The notes below the pieces were generated by a model, which saw nothing but the letters and a program-made list of their open reading frames with translations, did not search any database and was not told where the DNA came from. A program made the position numbers and the translations under genes. From NCBI RefSeq assembly GCF_000772045.1, contig NZ_CP009754.1, forward strand, positions 5,890,001 through 5,954,000: a stretch of DNA of 64,000 bases, written 5' to 3'. Shown one piece after another: positions 17,179 through 26,068 of the stretch (within the stretch, counting starts at the first letter, position 1; each line of letters opens with the position of its first letter). The DNA is from Streptomyces sp. CCM_MD2014 (GTDB lineage Bacteria; Actinomycetota; Actinomycetes; Streptomycetales; Streptomycetaceae).

Positions 17179-17252
17179 GGCGACGACGCTAACGGCATCG
17201 TCACGGCCTTGCCGGGGGACTACCCCACGGCCGTACACTGGGCCGGGGAAGT

Positions 17253-17279
17253 CTGGCACTCGCGAGCCGTGAGTGCCAG
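17253..17279 (+). promoter_or_regulatory. CIRCE operator of the hrcA-dnaJ operon
   Basis: CTGGCACTC (17253-17261), nine bases, then GAGTGCCAG (17271-17279) is a perfect CIRCE inverted repeat. HrcA binds CIRCE to repress heat-shock genes, so the operon is autoregulated. Confidence 0.96.
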
Positions 17280-17344
17280 GACAGACAGGTCAACGCAGGC
17301 CGGACAGGCCGAAACGGGCGGACGACAGCTGGAGGTGCGCGCCG

Positions 17345-18361
17345 ATGCTCAGTGAACGCAGGCTTCAGGTGCTGCGCGCCATCGTCCAGGACTACGTCGG
17401 CACCGAGGAACCGGTCGGTTCCAAGGCCCTCACCGAGCGGCACAACCTCGGCGTCTCCCCGGCCACCGTGCGCAACGACATGGCGGCCCTGGAGGACGAG
17501 GGGTTCATCGCCCAGCCGCACACCAGCGCCGGGCGCATCCCGACCGACAAGGGCTACCGGCTCTTCGTCGACAAGCTGGCCGGCGTCAAACCGATGACCG
17601 CGCCCGAGCGGCGTGCCATCCAGAACTTCCTGGAGGGCGCCGTCGACCTCGACGACGTCGTGGCCCGCACGGTGCGGCTGCTCGCGCAGCTCACCCGGCA
17701 GGTCGCCGTCGTGCAGTACCCGTCGCTGACCCGTTCGACGGTGCGGCACGTGGAGCTGCTCTCGCTCGCGCCCGCGCGTCTGATGCTCGTGCTGATCACG
17801 GACACCGGCCGGGTCGAGCAGCGGATGATCGACTGCCCGGCGCCGTTCGGCGAGGCCTCGCTGGCCGACCTGCGGGCGCGGCTCAACAGCCGGGTCGCGG
17901 GACGCCGTTTCACGGATGTGCCGTCTCTGGTGGAAGATCTTGCGGAGCCCTTCGAGGCCGAGGATCGCGGTACGGTCTCCACCGTGCTCTCCACTCTCCT
18001 GGAGACGCTGGTCGAGGAGAACGAGGAGCGGCTGATGATCGGCGGCACCGCCAATCTGACCCGCTTCGGGCACGACTTCCCCTTGGTGATCCGGCCGGTG
18101 CTGGAGGCGCTGGAGGAGCAGGTCGTGCTCCTCAAGCTGCTCGGCGAGGCGAAGGATCCGGGCGTGACCGTACGGATCGGTCATGAGAACGCCCACGAAG
18201 GACTCAACTCAACGTCCGTCGTGTCGGTCGGCTACGGTTCGGGCGGCGAGGCGGTTGCCAAGCTCGGCGTGGTCGGACCGACCCGCATGGACTACCCGGG
18301 AACGATGGGAGCGGTACGCGCAGTGGCACGGTACGTCGGACAGATCCTGGCGGAGTCGTAG
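17345..18361 (+). CDS. hrcA: Heat-inducible transcription repressor HrcA
   Basis: 338 aa from the ATG at 17345, with GGAGG nine bases upstream. The N-terminal winged helix is at about 1-75 (RRLQVLRAIVQDYV, SPATVRNDMAALEDEGF, PHTSAGRIPTDKGYR), then the dimerisation and inserted domains (NTLLE-type segment, VRIGHEN, VVSVGY). HrcA represses chaperone genes through CIRCE and is stabilised by GroEL. Its stop abuts the dnaJ GTG start, giving a tightly coupled operon. Confidence 0.97.
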   Translation: MLSERRLQVLRAIVQDYVGTEEPVGSKALTERHNLGVSPATVRNDMAALEDEGFIAQPHTSAGRIPTDKGYRLFVDKLAGVKPMTAPERRAIQNFLEGAVDLDDVVARTVRLLAQLTRQVAVVQYPSLTRSTVRHVELLSLAPARLMLVLITDTGRVEQRMIDCPAPFGEASLADLRARLNSRVAGRRFTDVPSLVEDLAEPFEAEDRGTVSTVLSTLLETLVEENEERLMIGGTANLTRFGHDFPLVIRPVLEALEEQVVLLKLLGEAKDPGVTVRIGHENAHEGLNSTSVVSVGYGSGGEAVAKLGVVGPTRMDYPGTMGAVRAVARYVGQILAES

Positions 18362-19501
18362 GTGGCCACGGACTACTACGCCGTACTCGGCGTGCGCCGC
18401 GACGCTTCCCAGGACGAGATCAAGAAGGCGTTCCGGAGGCTCGCCCGCGAGCTGCACCCGGACGTCAACCCCGATCCGAAGACCCAGGAGCGGTTCAAGG
18501 AGATCAACGCCGCCTACGAGGTGCTGTCGGACCCGCAGAAGAAGCAGGTCTACGACCTCGGCGGCGACCCGCTCTCCCAGGCCGGGGGCGGCGGTGGCGC
18601 CGGCGGCTTCGGCGCGGGCGGCTTCGGGAACTTCTCGGACATCATGGACGCGTTCTTCGGTACGGCGTCGCAGCGCGGGCCGCGCTCGCGCACCCGCCGG
18701 GGCCAGGACGCGATGATCCGCATCGAGGTCGAGCTGGACGAGGCCGCCTTCGGCACGACCAAGGACATCCAGGTCGACACGGCGGTCGTCTGCAACACCT
18801 GCAACGGCGAGGGCGCGGCTCCCGGCACGTCGGCCCAGACGTGCGACATGTGCCGCGGCCGCGGTGAGGTCTCGCAGGTCACCCGGTCCTTCCTGGGCCA
18901 GGTCATGACCTCCCGCCCCTGCCCGCAGTGCCAGGGCTTCGGCACCGTGGTCCCCACCCCGTGCCCCGAGTGCGCGGGCGACGGCCGGGTCCGCTCCCGG
19001 CGCACCCTGACCGTGAAGATCCCGGCCGGTGTCGACAACGGCACCCGGATCCAGCTCGCGGGCGAGGGCGAGGTCGGCCCCGGCGGCGGCCCGGCCGGCG
19101 ACCTGTACGTCGAGATCCACGAGCTGTCCCACTCGACGTTCCAGCGGCGCGGCGACGACCTGCACTGCACGGTCACCATTCCGATGACGGCGGCGGCCCT
19201 CGGCACCAAGGTGCCGCTGGAGACCCTCGACGGCATGGAGGAGATCGACATCCGACCGGGCACCCAGTCCGGCCAGTCGATCCCGAAGCACGGCCGGGGC
19301 GTCACGCATCTGCGCGGCGGCGGCCGCGGCGACCTCATCGTCCACGTCGAGGTCACCACCCCGGGCAAGCTCGACCCCGAACAGGAACGCCTCCTGCGCG
19401 AGCTGGCCAAGCTGCGCGGAGAGGAACGCCCGCAGGGGCAGTTCCAGCCCGGGCAGCAGGGGCTGTTCTCGCGGCTGAAGGACGCGTTCAACGGGCGGTG
19501 A
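18362..19501 (+). CDS. dnaJ: Chaperone DnaJ (second copy, hrcA-linked)
   Basis: 379 aa, GTG start immediately after the hrcA stop. J-domain at 1-70 with HPD at 32-34, a Gly/Phe-rich linker (GGGGGAGGFGAGGFG), four zinc-binding repeats (CNTCNGEG, CDMCRGRG, CPQCQGFG, CPECAGDG) and the C-terminal substrate-binding domains. It stimulates DnaK ATPase and delivers unfolded clients. Actinobacteria carry a dnaK-linked dnaJ1 and this CIRCE-controlled dnaJ2. Confidence 0.97.
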   Translation: MATDYYAVLGVRRDASQDEIKKAFRRLARELHPDVNPDPKTQERFKEINAAYEVLSDPQKKQVYDLGGDPLSQAGGGGGAGGFGAGGFGNFSDIMDAFFGTASQRGPRSRTRRGQDAMIRIEVELDEAAFGTTKDIQVDTAVVCNTCNGEGAAPGTSAQTCDMCRGRGEVSQVTRSFLGQVMTSRPCPQCQGFGTVVPTPCPECAGDGRVRSRRTLTVKIPAGVDNGTRIQLAGEGEVGPGGGPAGDLYVEIHELSHSTFQRRGDDLHCTVTIPMTAAALGTKVPLETLDGMEEIDIRPGTQSGQSIPKHGRGVTHLRGGGRGDLIVHVEVTTPGKLDPEQERLLRELAKLRGEERPQGQFQPGQQGLFSRLKDAFNGR

Positions 19502-19589
19502 CGCGCCGCGTTCCGATACGGATGCTCCTGGCGTATGCCAACGGAAGCCCGGATTCGGACCTGTGCGGAGGACGTGACACCATGCCGTC

Positions 19590-20675
19590 ATGTCCTCCGC
19601 ACTGACCGATCTCTTCCCCTACCCGATCGTGCAGGCGCCCATGGCGGGCGGCGTCTCCGTGCCCGCGCTCGCGGCGGCGGTGTCCGAGGCGGGCGGGCTG
19701 GGCTTCCTGGCCGCCGGGTACAAGACCGCGGACGGGATGTACCAGGAGATCAAGCACCTGCGGGGACTGACGAGCCGGCCCTTCGGCGTCAATCTCTTCC
19801 TCCCGCAGACGGAGGCGGCCGACCCCGCCGCCGTCGACGTCTACGCCCACCAGCTGGCCGGCGAGGCCGCCTGGTACGAGACGGAGCTGGGCGACCCCGA
19901 CAGCGGCCGGGACGACGGCTACGAGACCAAACTCGCCGTGCTCCTCGACAACCCCGTGCCGGTGGTGTCCTTCCACTTCGGCGTCCCGAGCCGCGAGGTC
20001 GTCGACTCCCTGCACCGCGTGGGCACCTTCGCCCTGGTCAGCGCGACCACCGCGGACGAGGCCCGGGCCGTCGAGCAGTCCGGCGCCGACGCGGTGATCG
20101 CGCAGGGCGCAGAGGCGGGCGGCCACCAGGGCACCCACCGCGACCACCCGGAGACCGGCGGTGCCGGCACCGGGCTGCTGTCGCTGGTCGCCCAGGTCCG
20201 GGAGGCGGTGAGCCTGCCGATCGTCGCCGCCGGCGGCATCATGCGCGGTGCCCAGATCGCCGCGGTCCTCGCGGCCGGCGCGAGCGCGGCCCAGCTCGGC
20301 ACCGCCTTCCTCGCCACCCCCGAGTCCGGCGCCCCCGACCTGCACAAGCAGGCGCTGACCAACCCGCTGTTCGTGCGCACCGAACTCACCCGCGCCTTCT
20401 CCGGCCGCCCGGCCCGCGCGCTGGTCAACCGCTTCCTGCGCGAGCACGGCCCCTACGCCCCCGCCGCCTACCCCGAGGTGCACCACCTCACCTCGCCGGT
20501 GCGCAAGGCGGCGGCCAAGGCGGGCGACGCGCAGGGCATGGCGCTGTGGGCGGGACAGGGGCACCGGATGGCCCGGGAGCTGCCCGCCGGACGGCTCGTG
20601 GAGGTACTGGCGGCCGAACTCGCCGCCGCCGGGACAGCGTTGTCGGGCTATGCGACGGGAGGCGGCGGCCGATGA
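19590..20675 (+). CDS. Nitronate monooxygenase (2-nitropropane dioxygenase family)
   Basis: 361 aa. FMN-dependent TIM barrel: QAPMAGGVS at the N-terminus, GLGFLAAGYK, VVSFHFG, the AEAGGHQGTHR flavin/catalytic histidine segment and VAAGGIMRG, AAQLGTAFL phosphate-binding motifs. The family oxidises propionate-3-nitronate and related alkyl nitronates. It lies 88 bp behind dnaJ and overlaps rsmE by ATGA, so it probably belongs to the heat-shock transcript or its read-through. Confidence 0.9.
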   Translation: MSSALTDLFPYPIVQAPMAGGVSVPALAAAVSEAGGLGFLAAGYKTADGMYQEIKHLRGLTSRPFGVNLFLPQTEAADPAAVDVYAHQLAGEAAWYETELGDPDSGRDDGYETKLAVLLDNPVPVVSFHFGVPSREVVDSLHRVGTFALVSATTADEARAVEQSGADAVIAQGAEAGGHQGTHRDHPETGGAGTGLLSLVAQVREAVSLPIVAAGGIMRGAQIAAVLAAGASAAQLGTAFLATPESGAPDLHKQALTNPLFVRTELTRAFSGRPARALVNRFLREHGPYAPAAYPEVHHLTSPVRKAAAKAGDAQGMALWAGQGHRMARELPAGRLVEVLAAELAAAGTALSGYATGGGGR

Positions 20676-21421
20676 CCGCACCGGTGTTCGTGGTCGACTC
20701 CCTGCGGCCGGAGGACCTGCCCGCCGGCGAGTACGTCCTCGGCGGCCCCGAGGGGCGGCACGCCGTCTCCGTGAAGCGGCTGCGCGCGGGCGAGGACGTG
20801 GTCCTCACCGACGGACGCGGCCGCTGGGCCGAGGGCGTGGTCAAGGCCGCCGAGGGCAAGGACCGCCTCGTCGTCGCCGTCCCGGAGGGGGTGCGCGAGG
20901 AGCCCGCCGAGCAGCCCCGCGTCACCGTCGTCCAGGCCCTGCCCAAGGGCGACCGCGGTGAGCTGGCCGTCGAGACGATGACCGAGGTCGGGGTCGACGC
21001 GATCGTGCCCTGGGCGGCGTCCCGGTGCATCACGCAGTGGAAGGGCGAGCGCGGCCTGAAGGCGCTCGGCAAGTGGCGGGCCACGGCCCGGGAGGCCGGC
21101 AAGCAGTCCCGCCGGGTCCGCTTCCCCGACGTCGCGGACGCGGCGACGAGCAAGCAGGTTGCCTCACTTCTGGCCGAGGCCGACTTCGCCGCCGTACTCC
21201 ACGAGAGCGGCGACGCGCCCCTGTCCGTCGCCGAACTCCCCGCCACCGGCGACATCGTGCTGGTCGTCGGCCCCGAAGGGGGCGTGTCCCCGGAGGAGCT
21301 GGCGCTCTTCGCCGAGGCCGGTGCGCGGCCCTACCGCCTGGGCCGCAGCGTCCTGCGCACCTCCACCGCGGGCACCGCCGCGACCGCCGTACTCCTGGCC
21401 CGCACCGGCCGCTGGTCCTGA
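20672..21421 (+). CDS. rsmE: 16S rRNA (uracil1498-N3)-methyltransferase
   Basis: 249 aa. The ATG overlaps the upstream stop as ATGA. An N-terminal PUA-like domain (GPEGRHAVSVKRLRAGEDVVLTDG) is followed by a SPOUT domain with the knot motifs VVGPEGGVSPEEL and LGRSVLRTSTAGTAA. RsmE methylates U1498 in helix 44 of 16S rRNA using SAM. The hrcA-dnaJ-rsmE cluster is widely conserved in bacteria. Confidence 0.94.
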   Translation: MTAPVFVVDSLRPEDLPAGEYVLGGPEGRHAVSVKRLRAGEDVVLTDGRGRWAEGVVKAAEGKDRLVVAVPEGVREEPAEQPRVTVVQALPKGDRGELAVETMTEVGVDAIVPWAASRCITQWKGERGLKALGKWRATAREAGKQSRRVRFPDVADAATSKQVASLLAEADFAAVLHESGDAPLSVAELPATGDIVLVVGPEGGVSPEELALFAEAGARPYRLGRSVLRTSTAGTAATAVLLARTGRWS

Positions 21422-21614
21422 CGGCGCCTGACGCCGGACACCGTGCCGGCCTCCGGTCAGCCGCCGGTGCCGGCCACCACGGCGGAGCACAGCTCCCAGC
21501 CGTCCAGCTCCACCCGTCGGCCCGGGTCCCGGGCAGCAGCCCGGCTCCACCGGCCGGGAGGAGTGGCCGTAAGCGCCCTACCGTCGGCCCCCGGACGGTG
21601 GCAGGCTGCCCTCC

Positions 21615-22130
21615 ATGGGGGCATTGAGGCGGATTTGGCGCATGGCTCCGGTGGTCGTCGGCTCGGCCGTCGCCGTCGGCGGGGTCGTCGCGTGCGAACC
21701 GGGCGGACTCGGCACCGCGACGGTCGCCTACACGACCGACCAGACGGTGACCCGCGAACTGGAGCGGCAGAAGGCGGAGGTGCGCTGGCTGACCTGCACC
21801 GCCTCCTACGGCGACAAGGGCACCACGGCCTCGGCGGCCGAGGACGCGGTCGCCTCCGTCCACTGCGAGGGCAGGACGGACGCCGGCCAGGACATCACCG
21901 TCGACGGCAAGGTCACCAAGGTCGTCAACGGCGCCTGTGTGCGCGGGAACCTGACCGCGAAGGTGGACGGCAAGCAGTGGTTCCGGGTCAAGGGCCTGGG
22001 CAACTGCGACGCCACCAGCGCGCCGCCCGCCGACCGGCCCTCCCAGGACCGGCCCGGGCCCACCGTGACCGTCACCCGGACCATCTGGTGCCCCGACGAC
22101 CCGCACTGCGGCCCGGTCGAGGGCAAGTGA
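21615..22130 (+). CDS. Probable small lipoprotein, unknown function
   Basis: 171 aa. A basic start (MGALRRIWR) and a hydrophobic stretch to about residue 26 end in VVACEPG, a plausible but unconventional lipobox. The mature part contains further Cys residues (WLTCTAS, SVHCEGR, GACVRG, GNCDAT) that may form disulfides outside the cell, and a Pro-rich tail. No named domain recognised. It stands alone between rsmE and the tricorn gene. Confidence 0.7.
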   Translation: MGALRRIWRMAPVVVGSAVAVGGVVACEPGGLGTATVAYTTDQTVTRELERQKAEVRWLTCTASYGDKGTTASAAEDAVASVHCEGRTDAGQDITVDGKVTKVVNGACVRGNLTAKVDGKQWFRVKGLGNCDATSAPPADRPSQDRPGPTVTVTRTIWCPDDPHCGPVEGK

Positions 22131-22197
22131 CCGGACCGGGGCCGTGGCCGGGAAGTGATCCAAACCTCTGTCGGCGGGGCGCGCCCCTGCATAGGGT

Positions 22198-25100
22198 ATG
22201 GGGGTGACTCAGCCCGCAGCGCCTGCCTACCTCCGCTTTCCGCACCCGCACGGCGAGTTGGTCGCCTTCACCGCCGAGGACGACGTGTGGCTCGCCCCGC
22301 TCGACGGCGGCCGCGCCTGGCGGGTCAGCGCCGACAACGTACCGGTGAACCACCCGCGCATCTCGCCCGACGGCACCACGGTCGCCTGGACCTCCACCCG
22401 CGACGGTGCCCCCGAGGTGCACGTCGCCCCCGTCGAGGGCGGCCCCGCCAAGCGCCTCACCCACTGGGGCAGCATCAGGACCCAGGTACGCGGCTGGACC
22501 GCCGACGGCCGCGTCCTCGCCCTGAGCACCTACGGCGAGGCCAGCCTGCGCCGCAGCTGGGCCCGCGCCGTCCCGCTCGACGGCGGACCGGCCACCACCC
22601 TGCCGTACGGCCCCGTCGGCGACGTCGCACAGGGCCGGCACACCGTGCTGCTGTCCGCGCCGATGGGCCGCGAGGCCGCCTGGTGGAAGCGCTACCGGGG
22701 CGGCACCGCCGGCAAGCTGTGGATCGACCCCGGGGACGACGGCGAGTTCGTGCGCCTGCACGCCGACCTCGACGGCAACATCGAGTACCCCTTCTGGGTC
22801 GGCGACCGGATCGCCTTCCTCTCCGACCACGAGGGCACCGGCGCCCTCTACTCCTCCCTCGCCGACGGCTCCGACCTGCGCCGCCACACCCCTCTCGACG
22901 GTTTCTACGCCCGCCACGCGGCCACCGACGGCACCCGCGTCGTGTACGCGTCCGCCGGTGAGCTGTGGACCCTCGACGACCTCGACGGCGCCGAACCGCG
23001 CCGCCTGGACATCCGGCTCGGCGGCGCCCGCGTCGACCTCCAGCCGTACCCGGTCAACGCCGCCCGCTGGTTCGGCTCCGCGTCCCCCGACCACACCGCG
23101 CGCGGCAGCGCCGTCGCCGTACGCGGCGGCGTGCACTGGGTCACCCACCGCTCCGGCCCCGCCCGCGCGCTCGCGGTCACGCCCGGCGTGCGCAACCGGC
23201 TGCCACGCACCTTCCGCGCCGAGGGCGAGGAGTGGGTGGTGTGGGTGACGGACGCCGAGGGCGACGACGCGCTGGAGTTCGCCCCCGCGACCGGACTCGC
23301 TCCCGGCGCCACCCCACGGCGTCTGGCCGCCGGGCAGCTCGGCCGGGTGCTGCACCTCGCCGTCGCCCCCGACGGCAGCCGCGTCGCCGTCGGCTCGCAC
23401 GACGGGCGGGTCCTGCTCGTCGAGCGCGAGACCGGCGAGGTCCGCGAGGTCGACCGCAGCGAGGACGGCGACGCCTCCGGTCTCGTCTTCTCGCCCGACT
23501 CCGCCTGGCTCGCCTGGTCCCACCCGGGCCCGGAGCCGCTGCGCCAGCTCAAGCTCGCCAACACCACCGACCTGTCGGTCAGCGAGGCGACGCCGCTGCG
23601 CTTCAACGACTACTCGCCCGCGTTCACGCTGGACGGCAAGCACCTCGCCTTCCTCTCCACCCGCTCCTTCGACCCGGTCTACGACGAGCACGTCTTCGAC
23701 CTGGCCTTCGTCGAGGGTGCCCGGCCCTACCTGATCACCCTCGCCGCGACCACCCCCTCGCCCTTCGGTCCGCAGCGCCACGGCCGCGCCTTCGAGACGC
23801 CGGACCGCGAGGAGACCCCCGACAGCGAGGGCACCCCGACCACCCGCATCGACATCGAGGGCCTCGCCGACCGCATCGTGCCCTTCCCGGTGGAGGCCGC
23901 CCGCTACTCCCGGCTGCGGGCCGCCAAGGACGGCGTCCTGTGGCTGCGGCACCCGCTCACCGGCGTCCTCGGCGCCTCCCGCGCCAACCCGGAGGACCCC
24001 GACCCCAACACCGAGCTGGAGCGGTACGACCTCGCCCAGCAGCGCGTCGAGCACCTCGCCGGCGACGCCGACCACTTTGAGGTCAGCGGCGACGGCAAGC
24101 GGGTGCTGCTGTGGACCGACGGCCGGCTCAAGGTCGTACCCAGCGACCGGCGGGCCTCCGGCGACGAGGACAGCGACACCAACATCACCGTCGACCTGGC
24201 CCGGGTCCGCCAGACCGTCGAGCCGGCCGCCGAATGGCGGCAGATGTTCGACGAGACCGGCCGCATCATGCGCGACCACTTCTGGCGGGCCGACATGAAC
24301 GGCGTCGACTGGGACGGCGTCCTGGACCGCTACCGCCCCGTCCTCGACCGCGTCGCCACCCACGACGACCTGGTCGACCTGCTGTGGGAGGTGCACGGCG
24401 AACTCGGCACCTCGCACGCCTACGTCACCCCGCGCGGCGGCCACGGCTCCGGCGCCCGTCAGGGCCTGCTCGGCGCCGATCTCTCCCGCCACGAGGACGG
24501 CACCTGGCGCATCGACCGCGTACTGCCCTCCGAGACCTCCGACCCCAACGCCCGCTCCCCGCTCGCCGCGCCCGGTGTCGCCGTCCGCGCCGGGGACGCG
24601 ATCGTCGCGGTCGCGGGACAGGCCGTGGACCCGGTCACCGGGCCCGGACCCCTGCTCGTCGGCACGGCCGGCAAGCCGGTCGAGCTGACCGTCTCCCCGT
24701 CCGGCGGCGGAGAGGCGCGGCACGCCGTCGTCGTCCCGCTCGCCGACGAGGAGCCGCTGCGCTACCACGCCTGGGTCGCCGACCGCCGCGCCTACGTCCA
24801 CGAGAAGTCCGGCGGCCGGCTCGGCTACCTGCACGTGCCCGACATGCAGGCGCCCGGCTGGGCCCAGATCCACCGGGACCTGCGCGTCGAGGTCGCCAGG
24901 GAGGGCCTGGTCGTCGACGTCCGCGAGAACCGCGGCGGGCACACGTCCCAGCTGGTCGTGGAGAAGCTGGCCCGGCGCATCGTCGGCTGGGACCTGCCGC
25001 GCGGGATGCGGCCGTCCAGCTACCCGTTGGACGCGCCCCGGGGGCCGGTGGTCGCGGTCGCCAACGAGTTCTCCGGCTCGGACGGAGACATCGTCAACGC

Positions 25101-25401
25101 GGCGATCAAGGCGCTCGGCATCGGCCCGGTCGTCGGCGTCCGCACCTGGGGCGGCGTCATCGGCATCGACAGCCGCTACCGGCTGGTGGACGGGACGCTG
25201 ATCACCCAGCCGAAGTACGCGTTCTGGCTGGAGGGGTACGGCTGGGGCGTGGAGAACCACGGCGTCGACCCGGACGTGGAGGTCCCGCAGCGCCCCCAGG
25301 ACCACGCGGCGGGCCGCGACCGGCAGTTGGACGAGGCGATCACGCTCGCGCTGGCGGCCCTGGAGGAAACCCCGGCGAAGACACCGCCCGCGCTGCCGTA
25401 A
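22198..25401 (+). CDS. Tricorn protease homologue
   Basis: 1067 aa. The N-terminal two thirds are WD/Kelch-like beta-propeller repeats (for example HPRISPDGTTVAWTSTRDG and EGTGALYSSLADGSDLRRH). A helical region with MRDHFWRADMNGVDWD, a PDZ domain at about 760-845 and a C-terminal S41-like protease domain follow; the nucleophile is the Ser in FSGSDGDIVN near residue 962. Tricorn trims proteasome products to short peptides in the cytoplasm; Streptomyces, which has 20S proteasomes, commonly has it. A GTG two codons downstream could be the true start. Confidence 0.94.
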   Translation: MGVTQPAAPAYLRFPHPHGELVAFTAEDDVWLAPLDGGRAWRVSADNVPVNHPRISPDGTTVAWTSTRDGAPEVHVAPVEGGPAKRLTHWGSIRTQVRGWTADGRVLALSTYGEASLRRSWARAVPLDGGPATTLPYGPVGDVAQGRHTVLLSAPMGREAAWWKRYRGGTAGKLWIDPGDDGEFVRLHADLDGNIEYPFWVGDRIAFLSDHEGTGALYSSLADGSDLRRHTPLDGFYARHAATDGTRVVYASAGELWTLDDLDGAEPRRLDIRLGGARVDLQPYPVNAARWFGSASPDHTARGSAVAVRGGVHWVTHRSGPARALAVTPGVRNRLPRTFRAEGEEWVVWVTDAEGDDALEFAPATGLAPGATPRRLAAGQLGRVLHLAVAPDGSRVAVGSHDGRVLLVERETGEVREVDRSEDGDASGLVFSPDSAWLAWSHPGPEPLRQLKLANTTDLSVSEATPLRFNDYSPAFTLDGKHLAFLSTRSFDPVYDEHVFDLAFVEGARPYLITLAATTPSPFGPQRHGRAFETPDREETPDSEGTPTTRIDIEGLADRIVPFPVEAARYSRLRAAKDGVLWLRHPLTGVLGASRANPEDPDPNTELERYDLAQQRVEHLAGDADHFEVSGDGKRVLLWTDGRLKVVPSDRRASGDEDSDTNITVDLARVRQTVEPAAEWRQMFDETGRIMRDHFWRADMNGVDWDGVLDRYRPVLDRVATHDDLVDLLWEVHGELGTSHAYVTPRGGHGSGARQGLLGADLSRHEDGTWRIDRVLPSETSDPNARSPLAAPGVAVRAGDAIVAVAGQAVDPVTGPGPLLVGTAGKPVELTVSPSGGGEARHAVVVPLADEEPLRYHAWVADRRAYVHEKSGGRLGYLHVPDMQAPGWAQIHRDLRVEVAREGLVVDVRENRGGHTSQLVVEKLARRIVGWDLPRGMRPSSYPLDAPRGPVVAVANEFSGSDGDIVNAAIKALGIGPVVGVRTWGGVIGIDSRYRLVDGTLITQPKYAFWLEGYGWGVENHGVDPDVEVPQRPQDHAAGRDRQLDEAITLALAALEETPAKTPPALP

Positions 25402-25403
25402 CC

Positions 25404-25618
25404 GCGGGCAGTCGTGCCTCCCCCGGTGCCTGAACGGCCTGGGAGATACCCCCAGGGCGGCACGGGTGGGCGCGGGCGGCACCCCGTTCCGCCGGGCTGC
25501 GCACCCCGCGCCCGCGCCCGTGCCGGCCTCGCCGCCGCGCCGTGGTGGACGCCGGGTGGGGGCGCGTGCCGGGTGCCGCTGCGCCCACCCGTGCCGCCCC
25601 GGCGGCACGACTGCCCGC
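25404..25618. repeat. Long nested inverted repeat between tricorn and HIT genes
   Basis: Outer arms GCGGGCAGTCGTGCC (25404-25418) and GGCACGACTGCCCGC (25604-25618) and inner arms at 25455-25473 and 25581-25599 (19 bp, starting GGGCGGCACGGG) are all perfect reverse complements. They would fold the 215-base spacer into one cruciform or hairpin. It probably ends the tricorn transcript. The centre is GC-rich with no gene. Confidence 0.8.
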
Positions 25619-25696
25619 AGCTATGGCGGCGCGGCCGCGCCGCGGATGCGGCGGATACGATGCCCGTCAGAAGATCACCGGCGTGAGGAGAGCCAA

Positions 25697-26050
25697 GTGG
25701 CTGGCGAAGCACAGGACGACTGTCTGTTCTGCAAGATCGTCGCAGGGCAGATTCCCGCGACGATCGTCCGCGAGACGGACACCACCGTCGCGTTCCGGGA
25801 CATCAACCCCCAGGCCCCCACCCACGTCCTGGTGATCCCCAAGGCCCATCACAAGGACGCCGCCGCCCTCGCCGCCGAGGCTCCGCAGCTCGCCGCCGAC
25901 GTCCTGCGCGAGACCCGGGCCGTCGCCGACGAGGAGAAGCTGGACAGCTACCGCACCGTCTTCAACACCGGCAGCGGCGCCGGCCAGACCGTCTGGCACG
26001 CGCACGCCCACGTGCTCGGCGGCCGGGGCCTCGAATGGCCCCCCGGATAG
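25697..26050 (+). CDS. HIT family protein (histidine triad nucleotide-binding)
   Basis: 117 aa from the GTG at 25697, with GAGGAG seven bases upstream. CLFCKIVAGQIPA at the N-terminus and the triad HAHAHVLGG near the C-terminus identify an HINT-type hydrolase acting on purine nucleoside phosphoramidates. It heads a short same-strand run with rnz (19 bp gap) and the deaminase pseudogene. Confidence 0.94.
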   Translation: MAGEAQDDCLFCKIVAGQIPATIVRETDTTVAFRDINPQAPTHVLVIPKAHHKDAAALAAEAPQLAADVLRETRAVADEEKLDSYRTVFNTGSGAGQTVWHAHAHVLGGRGLEWPPG

Positions 26051-26068
26051 TCCGAGGCGGCAGACACC

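Noticed and set aside
22072..25608. 1178-codon open frame on the minus strand
   Set aside because: Lies antisense to the tricorn gene; such long antisense frames are expected at this GC content and the translation has no recognisable family.
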